Shown here: positions 10,755 through 22,069 of the stretch, in pieces
Layout: each line of letters opens with the position of its first letter
Position numbering within the stretch: the first letter of the stretch is position 1
Notes under the pieces: model-generated
Seen by the model: only the letters and a program-made list of their open reading frames with translations
Told to the model about the DNA's origin: nothing
Databases searched by the model: none
Program-made: the position numbers and the translations under genes
NCBI GenBank assembly: GCA_963930655.1
Contig: OZ005613.1
Location: 13,028,501-13,092,500, forward strand
DNA from: Myrica gale
Taxonomy: Eukaryota; Streptophyta; Magnoliopsida; Fagales; Myricaceae
Direction of reading: 5' to 3'
DNA length: 64,000 bases

Positions 10755-11144
10755 AGGGATAAATACACTTTGCACCTTCTAACTTTGAAGGTCTTAAAAG
10801 TTTACACTCATGTCAATTATTTATTTCACATTATACCCACCAACTATTGAATTCAGATACTTTGCATCCTCCATTAAAATTTTTCTTCAGTTTGGACGAA
10901 AAATTTATTTTTTATTTAAAGTTAAAATTTTACTCCGATAAAACGAACACAGCTAAAAAATTATGGGAATAAAATTTTCATTTAGAACGTCAAAAATTAT
11001 TTTTCGTCCAAATTAATTGAAAATTTTAATGGAAGGTGTAAAGTATCTGAAATCAATATTTGATGAGTGCAATGTGATAAGAATAATATATTAAGGTGCA
11101 GAATTTCAAGACCCCATAAGTGGACGGTGCAAGTGAATATAACT
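10755..11144. mobile_element. Mutator-like MITE with long inverted termini
   Basis: A perfect 9-bp target duplication CTAACTAAT flanks the element (10746-10754, 11145-11153), the length typical of Mutator elements. The termini begin AGGGATAAATACACTTTGCACC and the opposite end is its imperfect complement. Similarity between arms extends roughly 150 bp. There is no ORF. The equivalent place in repeat copy 3 lacks the element, which gives an empty site. Confidence 0.85.
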
Positions 11145-11272
11145 CTAACTAATATTATTATTCAAAGTTTTATTGGAAATTAGTAGTTTGAAACTTTTTT
11201 TTACATTAAATAGTTAAAGTGAATAACTTTTAAAAAATAGTCTGAAAAGTTGAAGCCATAGAGGGGGTGTTT

Positions 11273-11483
11273 GGGGTGGAAATTTCCACCCCTCAATATT
11301 TCTACATAATTATAAAATAATTTCTCTCTCCTCATCAAATTATAAAATAATATTATAATATTCAATTAAATCTTCTCTTTCTTCACTTTTTCATCAATTT
11401 TATAAAATATCTTTACTTTTTTTCACAAACCTCAATACCCCAACATTTCCAAACCCTGACATTTTTACATTCAAACGCCACCG
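11273..11483. mobile_element. AT-rich MITE-like repeat, inverted relative to copy A
   Basis: The left end reads GGGGGTGTTTGG and the right end CAAACGCCACCGG, giving a short imperfect inverted terminus. The complement of its interior shows the same block order as 157-345 and 52324-52505 (GTGAAGAAAGAGAAGAT, then TTTGATGAGGAGAGAGA). No coding capacity is present. Confidence 0.55.
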
Positions 11484-11640
11484 GGGGACGTACTAGAAAA
11501 AATGTCTTATCAATTTTCTTGAAAAAAAATACAAAAAATGTAATGAAAATAAATTTTTTTTTTTGAAAAAGTACAAAGTAATGCACAACATACTAAATTC
11601 TTTCTTATCTCTCATTCAATTAAGAAAGGCACCCTAATAA

Positions 11641-12554
11641 ACAGGCCAATGATAATAACAAGAAAAATCTTCGGTTGCATTTTATTTACTTTTATAAGAG
11701 TTTGTAAAAAGGTAGCAGAAAATCAAAAGGATGTTTGTTTTGATAGTTTTATGGATATTTTTGGTAGTGTATGGGGCACTTTAGAGTGATGTTACATTTT
11801 CACCTTTTGAAAAAATATTTTGAAATTAAAATTTTCACCACCAAACATATAAAAAATTCCAATACCTTTTAAAATGGAGCCTTAGCCTTGGTCAATTATG
11901 CTTTGTTTTTGTTTCAATACGTTAATGACTTCATGGTTTTAGATTTACATATTTACTTTTCTAGTGTTTAATTTACATTCGTTTTCTTAGACAGAAAGCA
12001 AGATTTACAATTTTTTTTTTCGTTTTAGTTTCCTAGTGGGTGGATTAGCTTTGCAAGAGACGTCCCAAGCCTTCCAATTACTCATCTCTCGCATATCTTC
12101 TGATCACAAGTAAGAAATTTTAATTTTATTTGCTATTTGTATGAGTTTGAGAGAGCTGGGTAGAGGTTTCTAAAACCTAGAAATCTATCAAGCCCATTTT
12201 ATTAACATTGGTTTAATTGGTTTTTCTTTGTTGTGTTGTTTAGGTACTTTTATGTCTCAAAAAGATGGTAGGACTGTCTTCTAGACTTATACCACTTCTC
12301 AAAACTTCTCATAATTCGTATTTTTTTTTTAATCTTGTCTTAGTGGACTATCTGTGAGGTTACTGCTACTGAGCGCATGAATCATAATGGACCCATGGGT
12401 TTGGAAGTGTATACATAGATTTAAAATATAAAATCTATTTTTCATATGCCAAGTACTTGATGTGTAAAACAAAATAAGAAGAAAAAATTTGCCGAAGGAC
12501 CCAACTAGAAGTTACTTTAATAAGGGCCTTTTTGGAGGCTATATTTTGGCAATG
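11641..12554. other. AT-rich intergenic DNA
   Basis: No gene or clear element end is recognised. The sequence around 12030-12260 is less biased, but its frames are short and unrecognised. Confidence 0.35.
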
Positions 12555-13174
12555 ACTTTTCTTAATTTACTTTCAGATAATACTCTTTTCTCTTTAGAAT
12601 CTCGTTTCGCGTAACCTATTTAAATGCATTGTTGGTTGAATAATTATAACACTTTGTTTGCTCTTCCTTAATACAATCCAAAAATTCTTGATATGAAAAT
12701 TTTTGGAGTGGTTCTCTTGGATCATAAATTTTGAGATAACTTGCAATAACTTCTGTAACTACTATAGTCTAGTACAAACCTACAACGATACGATTAATAC
12801 TTTAAACAATATAAACATTGTGTCAAAGTTTTATTAGACATCGATATTTTGAAACACTTTTTTTACCTAGTTCGGAAACACATTAAATTTGGTAAAAGTG
12901 AATAACTTTTAAAGTCATAGAAAATTCCTCATCTTAACTATAGATGCACATTCATTATGTAACATAAAAAAGAAGCAAAATTCAAAAAAATATTCAATTT
13001 TGACATGCTTGATCAAGTGTACACAATTTTTTTTTTCACAGCAACCAATAACGTACTAGAAGAAAATGCCTTATCAATTTTCTTGAAAAAATAAAAATTT
13101 ATTAAAATGAATTATTATTTTTTTTCCGCAAAAGTACAAGCAATGCACAACTTACTAAATTCTTAAGTGTAAAG
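12555..13174. repeat. Local repeat unit, copy 3 (empty MITE site)
   Basis: It is collinear with copies 1 and 2: the CTCTTTTC...GTTTGCTCTTCCTTAATAC block, the ATATAAAC block, CAAAGTTTTATTAG, CATCTTAACTATAGATGCACATT, GCTTGATCAAGTGTACAC and the CTTATCAATTTTC block. It has neither of the two MITEs found in copy 2. Confidence 0.7.
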
Positions 13175-13537
13175 CAAAATCGATTGAAGATTAAGAGAAG
13201 GAACCAATGTGAAGGAAGGACTTGATCAGAAGAATGATAGGTGGGGAAACAAAAATTAGTGAAAAAACTGTTCTACTACCATGTTAAGTTCTTGAGTGTT
13301 TAACAGAAAGCAAGAAGCGAGCATAGTAACAAGGTGGTGAGAGTCGAGAGATGTGAGAATGCTTTGAGTTCTTATTATGTTAAAATTCGTTTACAGAGTA
13401 TTCGAGTGCTGTATATATAGACAACTTACTCCTTACATATCAGCTAACCTGTTACTCACGATTACAATGAAATATAAACTAACTAACAGATATCTGTTAT
13501 ATTTGTCTAAAGGCTATAATTCATCAGATACTCAACA
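13175..13537 (-). mobile_element. Copia LTR and leader fragment (minus strand)
   Basis: On the minus strand a 256-bp LTR runs from TGTTGAG at 13537 to CTTAACA ending at 13282. A primer-binding-like TGGTAGTAGAACAG follows directly; it is close to the TGGTATCAGAGC match to initiator tRNA-Met used by many copia elements. A TATATATA box is inside the LTR. The leader continues to about 13175, where repeat unit 3 ends, and gag is absent. LTR size and ends fit small copia lineages such as Ale; this label is inferred. Confidence 0.55.
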
Positions 13538-14786
13538 TAGCATCACTGCATGAATCTTAATGAACCCATACACAACTAGAAGTTACTTTATATAGGATGG
13601 TTAAGTTGAGGATAATCATATCAAGACAGGAAACATGAGATGCATGCCTTTTTAACATACTCACTTGCTTTTTCATAAAAAAAATTCATCAAACATTCTC
13701 TTTTTATACTTTTAAGTACAAACTCCAATAAAATTATTTTACCTTAAATAATCTAAAATTTTTTGGCCAACTTTTTCCAAACCCCATAAAAAGTGAAACT
13801 TTCAAAATTTTCTTCCACCAACTCAAAATTCTTAAATTTTTTGCTTCCCATGAAATTTTTTTCCCCTTTTTACGAAAAAGTTTCGAAAATTCAAATTTTT
13901 TACATTAAAATCTCAAAATTTTACAAAAAATTCTAACATCTTTTTATACAACTTAAATATTTTTTCATAAAAAATACATCAAATCTTCTCTCACTTTTTA
14001 ACAAAATTCATTTCTTTTTCATTAAAAGATTCCATTAAATGTTCTCTCTCCGTCAATTTTTAACAGTTCTTTTATGAGATCTAAACAACAATCCATATCA
14101 TCTATTAACACATGAAGATGTGAAGGGTATATGGTCATTTTTCGTCTTCCTGCTCCTACGCCACACTTCATTTTGATTGAATTGAATTGCTACACAAAAG
14201 GTTTAATTCAATCAATTTATCGATGCCACGTCAAGGTTTTTTTATTTCTCTCAAATTCATCTTTTCCTTTTCATATGTTTCATACTCATTTATCCAAGAT
14301 GATTAATTTATGTGTTGCCAAGAGCAATGAATGACCACAGTAGCGGCATAGGAGAGCTGGATGCAATGATTTTCTTTTATTTAGCTGCTGACATGTAATA
14401 TAGTATAGGATCATATTTGTACATCGTTAGTTTTAGAAGATTTCATTCGATATACATATTGTAGTACAATTCAATTCTATCAATACAACAAAAATATTCA
14501 GCATATCCTGTGTTCCTACTCCTTCTTGGACATACTAGTAATCTAAATTGATCTAAAAGCGTTGTTAGTTGAATAATTGTAGCATTTCAACCACCGTTGT
14601 CATATTTATTGATTAAGTTAACAACTAGTAGACTCTTTTTTGCAAAATAATAAAAAATAAAGAACTAAAGTCATGGCAACCTAACTTAAATATGTGCTAA
14701 AATTAATGTTAAATGTCATTAATTTGAAGGATTGGTTCGCTTATTAGAAATATAATATTTCTCCTCTCGTCTCTTTTCACTCTTTC
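13538..14786. other. AT-rich intergenic DNA
   Basis: The segment 13660-14080 is a run of T-rich, AAATTTT-containing sequence with no frame of interest. A fragment of the local repeat (GTTGTTAGTTGAATAATTG) occurs near 14560. No gene is recognised. Confidence 0.4.
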
Positions 14787-14920
14787 TTACCTTTTGGTGA
14801 TTGAATATAAACCGCTATAACTGGCCGATAAGTGCTCATATTCTAGCATCATTCTGACCTTTTGGTGATTGAATATACACCGCTATAACTGGCCGATAAG
14901 TGCTCATTCTAGCATCCTTC
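14787..14920. repeat. Tandem duplication, about 66 bp, two copies
   Basis: Copies at 14787-14854 and 14855-14920 share the blocks CCTTTTGGTGATTGAATATA and CCGCTATAACTGGCCGATAA, differing by a substitution and a short deletion. This is a simple recent duplication. Confidence 0.9.
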
Positions 14921-15026
14921 TTTTCCTGATAAGTGTTTGTATTTTATCATCCTTCTTTTAAGCTAGCTTCATTGTGAGTTTATAAATAATTTATTTTACT
15001 CAGACTCTAATTTATATGCTGATTTA

Positions 15027-15593
15027 GGGGGCGTTTGTTTACTCCAAATTTCGGGCCCCGAAATTTTGAGAAAAAAAAACGCAATTTGCTATCCCAACAT
15101 TTTGAACCGTACCAAATTTAGGACGTTTTGTCCTTGAAACAATCTCTCACATTACCGAAAATACCCCCATCAACATAGGTTGGCTGGAAACCTTCGAAGG
15201 GCGAATTTGGAAATCAAGAAACATCGTGGTCCCACCGTGCCATAAAAACAGAAGCGCCTGACAAACCTCTGAGCAGCACATGATAAGCATCTGCAAATAA
15301 GGAAAAAAACATAACGGAAGACAACACTTGGCGTGTAACCAAAGAAGAAAAAAAAAAGACAAACAGAAGACGCAAAGTGCAATCGGATGCACCTGGCAGC
15401 AAAAGCATGCGGGCGGTTACCAAAAAGCAATTAAAAACAACCAAACCAATGATTACAATCATTACCCTTAATTAATACATTAAAAAATTTCAAAAATTTA
15501 ACAAATTTTCACAAAATCCAAAAAATTTCAAACTTTACAAGATTCCTAAAATTTTAGGAATATTCCCCAAAATTTTGGCAAACAAACGCCCCC
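15027..15593. mobile_element. Tourist-like (PIF/Harbinger) MITE, 567 bp
   Basis: Perfect 14-bp termini GGGGGCGTTTGTTT and its complement are flanked by TTA on both sides (15024-15026, 15594-15596), the target duplication of PIF/Harbinger elements. Near the right end lies the palindrome ATTCCTAAAATTTTAGGAAT. Overlapping open frames on the minus strand at 15147-15462 also occur in the copy at 45.5-46.1 kb, but they have no recognisable domain and contain low-complexity runs, so I do not call a gene. Confidence 0.85.
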
Positions 15594-15839
15594 TTAATTA
15601 ATTTCTTGCACCAAGTAATAAGTCAATTCATACTTGTAGTTCAAAAAGATTATGATATGTGAGCCATACTCTTAATTTGGATCAGGATAACTTCTGTGTT
15701 TGAACTAAGGTTATATTAATCTTGGTAGATATGTAGATATAGTTGGATATTTCTCGTAGACTTAGTTAATTACAACCCAAGTAAAAAATCTATGTGAAAG
15801 GTGATATACAAATTAGTGAGTGGTTTGGCAAGAAAGACA
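15594..15839. other. Intergenic, no feature recognised
   Basis: Short AT-rich spacer between the Tourist-like MITE and the next fragment of the local repeat. Confidence 0.4.
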
Positions 15840-16080
15840 TATAGAAATTAATCTTTATACTTTTATATTTACACGTGCTGTAGCATTAAAAAGAAAAAAA
15901 TCCATAAATTATTCAAATCTAGCATGCTATATCAAGCGTATACCATTCTATTTTTCACAGCAACAATAATATCCAATAAGAAAATGTACTATCAATTTTT
16001 TATATGAACAAAACTGTACTGAAAATGCAATATTATTTTCATGAAAAAGTATAAAGAAGTCATCCACAACTTTTGTGGGG
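15840..16080. repeat. Local repeat unit fragment, copy 4
   Basis: It retains the right part of the unit: an AGCATGCTATATCAAGCGTATAC variant of the GCTTGATCAAGTGTACAC block, the CACAGCAAC block and the AAAAAGTATAAAGAAGTCAT-like end. Copies 1-3 show these in the same order. Confidence 0.6.
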
Positions 16081-16909
16081 AATAATAGAAAGTTGTAACA
16101 GAATTTGAATGATGTTTTGTTGATGATTAATTTTTAATTGAATTTGTGAAAAAGTATAGATCGATAATTTGATGGAGAAGGACAAAAATTTTGTCCAAGA
16201 TTTTTTTCTTTGACAAATCAAACCAACAAAATTAATTTTGTTTTTAGAAAAACCTAAGATTTTTTGTTTGTTTTTGTTTTTGACTTGCCAAGTTAGGTGA
16301 TGTTTGATTATGAAATATTTGCAACTTTTTAAGAAATTTGACTAAAACTCAAAATGTTTACAACCAAACATTAAAATTTCAAAATTTTTACAAAAATTCA
16401 AACACATTTTCACACCAATTTCAATACTTTTTCGTTAAAAAAAAGTAGGTGATGCTTGACAAGTAAATTTTTTTAAAAGTTTGAGTTTCAAGGGGAAATT
16501 TTTTTAAGTTTGACTCTAACGGGAGTTCGTAAAAAAGTTGAAAATGTTTGATTGAAAAATATTTTTTATTGTAGTTTGTTAAAAACTAAGGCGAGAGAAG
16601 ATTTAATTGATTTTTTAATAAAAAATTACTGGATTTTCTTAAAATATATAGAGAGAATATTTGAGGGAGTTTTTTATTTGAATGAAAAAAATATTGGAAT
16701 TGTTTTTAAAAGGTCTTGTGATTTGTGTCAAATTTTTGAGATTTTGACATTTGATTGTGACATTTTTTATTTTTTTGAAAATTTTGCTTAAAATGTAGAA
16801 GATATTTAGTATCCAAACATGTAATGAAAGAAAAATTGATATACCGGCAAAGAAAAAGTTTCACCAAGTTTTTAGAAGCTCCCATAAAAGTCAATCTCTT
16901 AAATTAAGT
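16081..16909. other. Very AT-rich spacer
   Basis: The sequence is dominated by A/T runs. Short frames across 16552-16894 encode Lys/Ile/Phe-rich peptides expected from composition alone. Blocks near 16560-16680 resemble the AT-rich MITE family, but no ends are visible. Confidence 0.4.
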
Positions 16910-17060
16910 AAAACAACCCATAACATTCTATAAGAAAATGAGTTATCAATTTTCTTCAAAAAGTACAAAAATATAATGAAAATGCACTATTATTTTTCTT
17001 GAGAAAGTACAAATAAGTCATGCACAACTTATTGCATTCTTTTTTATTTATCACTAGATT
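16910..17060. repeat. Local repeat unit fragment, copy 5
   Basis: It shows the same right-hand blocks as the other units (ATGAGTTATCAATTTTCTTC, then AAGTACAAATAAGTCATGC and CAACTTATTGCATTCTT). Confidence 0.6.
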
Positions 17061-20000
17061 AAGTACACCACCATAATGTAGCAAAAAAAAAGAGTACGTC
17101 AATCTTTATAATAAGAAAAATCTCTGTTAGATTTAATTGACTTTGTCATGGGGCTAGAAGGCTTACAACACCAACAACTGCTTGATCTTATGTCTCAGCA
17201 ACTTCAAACCATCCCTGATGACCTGAAAAAATTGTAAAAGGCAAGGAGAAAGCATTAGATTATTCTAGAAGGGATCAGAATAGAGATGATGATAGGAGAG
17301 AAGTGGAAGGGTGAGACCATGAATTAGTAGCAATTGGTTCTAGAGCTTATTCATATTGTGGGTTGACTCAAATCAAACCCTTGAGGTTTGAGGTTCCATC
17401 AAACTGAATCCAAGGACTGAGTGAGACGAACAAGTTGAGCTGTTTTTTTAGTGGGCTGACATATTAAATTAGATTTCAGGTGAAACTTCTTAATCCTCCA
17501 ACTATGAATATTGCATTCGGATTAGCTAAGATCCAAGAGGAAAATATTACGACAGTAAGGAGAAGCTTGAGAACTGGATATGTATACCACAAATAGCAAA
17601 ACCCTAACCCTAACCCTTACCCAAACCGAAACACCACCCCATCTTGGGGAATCCAAAACAGAACTCCTGATTCTAAGCCTTTTACCAAACCAAGAATTCC
17701 AATTAATAGACTTACCCTGGAGCAAATGAAAGAGAGGAGGGATAGAGGATTATGCTACAAATGTGATAAAAAATGGCACTCTAAACATCAATGCCAAGAC
17801 AAAAAAAATTTATGGTAGAAGAAGTTAAGTGGGCCTCTAAAGAGGAGGAGGAGGAAGAGTTAAACGAAGTTCATGTACGACCTGAAAGTCCAAAAGTTAA
17901 AGAAGAAACATAAGAAATTTCTTTGCAAGCTTTCATGGTGCCCTAAATCCTAGGACCATGAGGTTGATTTGTCGGGTTCGAGGAGAGAAATTATAATTTT
18001 GGTAGATACAAGGAGCACTCACAACTTCCTAGATCCTACAGTAGTGGAAAGGAACAATTTGCCCCTATTTCAAACTAAAAAGGTAAAGGTTTAGGTTGCT
18101 AATGACGACTTCATGTCGTGTGGAGGACACTGTGATCAAGTAGCCTTCAAGGTGCAGGGGAATGAATTTACTACAGATTTCTACACTTTAATTTTAAGGG
18201 GCTGTGATGTAATATTGGATGTTTACTGGTTGAAAGCTTTGGGACCTATCTTTTGAGATTTCTCACAACTCACCATGGTATTCATATTGGAAGGAAGAAA
18301 ATTAGAGTTGCAGGGGTTATGACCTGCTGATTGGACAATGGATGAGGCTCATGGATTTCATAATTCATCAAATACAGAGAAGGGATGAGTAGTTCTCCAA
18401 GTTATACAATAAGAAGAAGAATCTAAACAATCTGCCAATGTAACACCATTGCAGACTCATCTCCTTAAGCAGTATACCAAGGTACATGGTGAACCTCGAG
18501 GTTTACCCCCTTATGAAGTCATGATCACAAGATTGTCCTTAAAGAAGGCGTTGTTCCAGTTTGTTTGAGACCTTACCGGCACTCCTATTACCAAAAAGGA
18601 GAAATTGAAAGGATTTTATGAGAGTTGTTGGAGCTAGGAGCAGTCAAACATATCCAATCCCTCTTCTGCTCTCCCGTGTTGCTAGTGAGGAAAGTCGATG
18701 GAAGTTGGAGAATATGTATCGATTGTCGTGCCCTTAACAAGGAAATGGTGAAAGATAAATTTCCTATACCATTATTGGATAAGTTGATGGATGAATTACA
18801 TGGGGTCACAATATTGTCAAAACTAGATTTAAGATCCAGATACTACCAGATTTGGGTTAAGCCCGAAGATGTGCCTAAGATGGCTTTTCAAACCCATGAG
18901 GGCCACTACAAGTTTCAAGTCATGCTATTTAGGTTAAATAATGTCCGTCTACATTCCAAGGCTTAATGAATGATATTTTTCAGAAAGCACCTCAGAAAAT
19001 TTGTGTTGGTCTTTTTTTACAACATTTTGGTGTACAAGGGACTTAAAGAAAATATGCAACATTTGAGGGTTGTGTTGGAGACACTCAAAACACACACACT
19101 TTTAGCCAAATTGTCCAATTGTAGGTTCAAGTATAGTGAGATTGATTATCTCAGCCATCTCATTTCAGCTTATTGTGTAAGGGCTGACCCGAGCAAGATT
19201 GAAGCAAAGCTCAAATGACATACTCCTAGGACTATTAAGCCACTAAGGGGTTTCTTAGGAATTATTGGCTTCTATTGGAAATTTATAAAAGGGTATGGCC
19301 AGATTGTAGTTCCCCTAACTCAGCTATTGAAGAATAAATCTTTCAGACAGTTAGATGAGGCCACCATGGCTTTCCAACAGCTAGAGGAAGCTGTTACTCA
19401 AGCACCGGTGCTAGTGCTACCAGACTTCTCTAAATTCTTTACCATTGAGTGTGATGCAATTGTATAGGGAGTGGGTGCAGTGTTGATGCAGAATAATAGG
19501 CCCATTACTTATTTCAGCCAGGCCCTAAAGGGACGGTTACTACTGTTATCCACATATCAAAAAGAGTTGTATGCCTTAGTGTATGCATTACAAAAGTGGA
19601 GACCCTATCTAGTTAGGTAAACTTTTAAAATCAGGACGGATCAACAAAGCCTCAAATTTTTACTTGAACAAAAGGTGGGAAACCTGGTGCAACAAAAATG
19701 GTTGACCAAACTTTTGGGGTAAGAATTTTCTATTATCTACAAGAAGGGTAGGGGAAATAAAGTTGCTGATGCTCTTTCCAAGAGAGAGGAAGAGGGGAAC
19801 CAACCAGCGTTATCAGGGATCACTTTTCCCCATTCAGATTGATTATATGAGCTGAAGACTAGCTACACATCTGACCCTGAGTTACAAGAATTAGTGGCTG
19901 CCGTGCAAGCTGGGATTGTTAATGACCTTAAATTCACTATGAGGAATGAAATTCTACTTCGCAAAGGGATAATTTATCTTAGTAATACAATAGGGCTCAA

Positions 20001-20300
20001 ACAACAAATTCTGCTGGACACTAAGGATATCATAAGACCTTGTAGAGGGCTAAGGGTGATTTTTATTGGTCTGAAATGAAGAGGGATATTAGGGGTTATG
20101 TCAAGGAGTGTGACACTTGTCAGTGAAACAAGACTGTTAACTTAAACCCTGCAGGTCTACTACAACCTTTGCCAATTCCTCAGCAAGGGTGGGCTGATAT
20201 ATCCATGGATTTCATCGAAGGCTTATCACTATCCCGGGGTCACTCGTTATTTTCGTTGTTGTGGACATATTCACTAAGTATGGCCATTTTATGGGAACAT

Positions 20301-21211
20301 TGATGTGAACCTCGCCAAGAATAACGAGACCCAACAACTAAAAGGAACCCAAGATCCTTCTAGTACTGATTCGAATGGAAACCTCGACCCGTTGTTTATG
20401 AAAACAAGAACCTCAGTGTAAGGAAGACGCCACAAACGGTGATGGAAATTCCGTTTGATAAGTCAAGTTGAACGCCACAGGAAATCCCGATAAGTTCGAG
20501 TAGTTCTTCAAAGAACCAAAGAGAATAAATCCTCAAAATTTCAAAAATCAAAGTCTGCCAAAATACATTGCAAAAGCTTCTATTTAAAGGGCTAAACAAT
20601 ACAAGGAAAGAACCCTAACATAGAAACCAAATTAAAATCCGAAAATAGGTAAGTAAAGAAATCCTTACCTTCCTAAAATACATATGACAATTAGGGAAAT
20701 AAATTCCTTGCTTGCCTAAAATGAAATAAAGATACTAAAAAGGAAAGGAAAGCTTGCCTAGCTGATCACACGCCTCACAAATGGAAAGGAAATCCTAGCT
20801 GGTCACTGGTCACACATGCCTAACATAAAAAAGGAAAACTTACCTAAAAGAACAAGGACAACCATCCATTTAATTTGCTGATTATACACTCCTAAAAATA
20901 AAAGGAAAGAAAAGCTTAAATGGCTATACGCCCAGAAAGTCCAAACTAAAGAAAAGGACAAAGAAAAATGCCCATTGATTGCTCAAGTTTTTCCAGGTTC
21001 TTTGTAGATTTGGCCAGGTCCTTTGCGACACTTTTGACATGCCAATTGTTGCTCACGTTGGATAATGCCCAATCACCAAAACTATTTTCTTGCTCATTTG
21101 AAGCTTAGCCTTGACCAGATTTGATGCGTCCTTCTAGAACTTGAATCATGGTGATGATTCTTCGTTGCTGACATGAATGATGCTCAATAGGCCTCCATGA
21201 AATTGCTTGAA
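20301..21211 (-). repeat. 3' LTR (outer tip deleted) of the minus-strand element
   Basis: It matches 22070-22991 nearly throughout, with scattered substitutions and a few small indels. The shared sequence stops after CTTGAA at about 21211, where LTR copy 2 continues with a tip ending CATCA but this copy runs into ORF sequence. Confidence 0.8.
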
Positions 21212-21718
21212 GCCATATTGTATTTCCTCGGGCAAGACAACCTCATATTCATTGGCATAGAAATCCTTTTGCTCGCTTTCATTCTTTTGATGATCATTCT
21301 CCTTTTGCAACCTCACTTGCGTCGGTGTCAATGCTTTGCTCGCCATCAATGGCAATGCCTCAGGAACTAAATAGTCCTCGAAAATTCCCTCCAAGGGTGG
21401 CAGGTCTTCAGTGGAATTGTTGATCACGTGGTCACCATTATCTTGAGGAACGTGATTGATGTTCGCGGACTTGATCTCGAATTTGAATGTTTTTGACTCA
21501 TCCATCTCTTTGTGGTAATCCTCTACAACCCGACATCCTGGTCTAAGACCTTGTCTTTTTTGACGTGACTTCTCCATTTGATCTAAACGGTTGTGAACTG
21601 GAGCGAATTCCAACCTTATCACACGCCACATCTCACATTTCATGGTTTCCATAAGCAATTTAAGGTCAGTTGGTGTCGTAACATCTTCGGGAACGTTTTT
21701 ACCATGGTTGTGAGACAT
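21146..21718 (-). CDS. Gag-like ORF of the deletion-derivative LTR element, 190 aa
   Basis: The ORF starts at an ATG about 350 bp beyond the primer-binding site. The N-terminal part (residues about 20-60) is a charged, probably helical segment with RLDQMEKS, reminiscent of gypsy gag N-termini such as the NDIRDWMDRKDR segment in element 2. The rest is acidic, Glu/Asp/Asn-rich, with no zinc knuckle or protease. The last 21 codons or so lie within the 3' LTR. It is the longest uninterrupted ORF in any LTR element of the 17-24 kb region. Since pol is missing, it could at most supply a structural peptide. Function is unknown; the gag assignment rests on position and weak resemblance. Confidence 0.55.
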   Translation of the reverse strand: MSHNHGKNVPEDVTTPTDLKLLMETMKCEMWRVIRLEFAPVHNRLDQMEKSRQKRQGLRPGCRVVEDYHKEMDESKTFKFEIKSANINHVPQDNGDHVINNSTEDLPPLEGIFEDYLVPEALPLMASKALTPTQVRLQKENDHQKNESEQKDFYANEYEVVLPEEIQYGFKQFHGGLLSIIHVSNEESSP

Positions 21719-22069
21719 TATTACTGCAAAAACAAGGTTAGAAACAAAAAGAACCTCACAATTTCACTACCTTAAGTGTTTACCTCAAGAACGTGGATCA
21801 CGCTTCACTCGTGTTTCCTTCAAGAAATATGTGCTGTTAGAGTGAGGTGAATTTCAGACTAACAGGAACCTCAATATCTGGGATTTTCAGAATTTTTTTT
21901 GGGAAATTTGGCTAAGAAGAGATAGATGGTGTAAACCGAATTAGAAAAGAAACAAGAAAACAAAATTTGAAAGACATGCAAAGGATGTGAATGGCTAACG
22001 AAGAAACAAAGGAACAAAAAAATTAAAGGATAGACAAACCTGAACTAGAACCGTAGCTTTGATACCAAA

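Larger units (their letters stand above)
10480..11640. repeat. Local repeat unit, copy 2 (with two MITEs)
   Basis: It is collinear with copy 1 and copy 3, but interrupted by a 390-bp Mutator-like MITE (10755-11144) and an AT-rich MITE (11273-11483). Flanking unit sequence resumes on the far side of each insert: CAAAGTTTTATTGG after the first, and CGTACTAGAAAAAATG after the second. Confidence 0.7.

Noticed and set aside
14131..14334. 67-codon plus-strand frame
   Set aside because: Short, AT-driven, without domain, signal peptide with supporting context, or neighbours that would suggest a gene.
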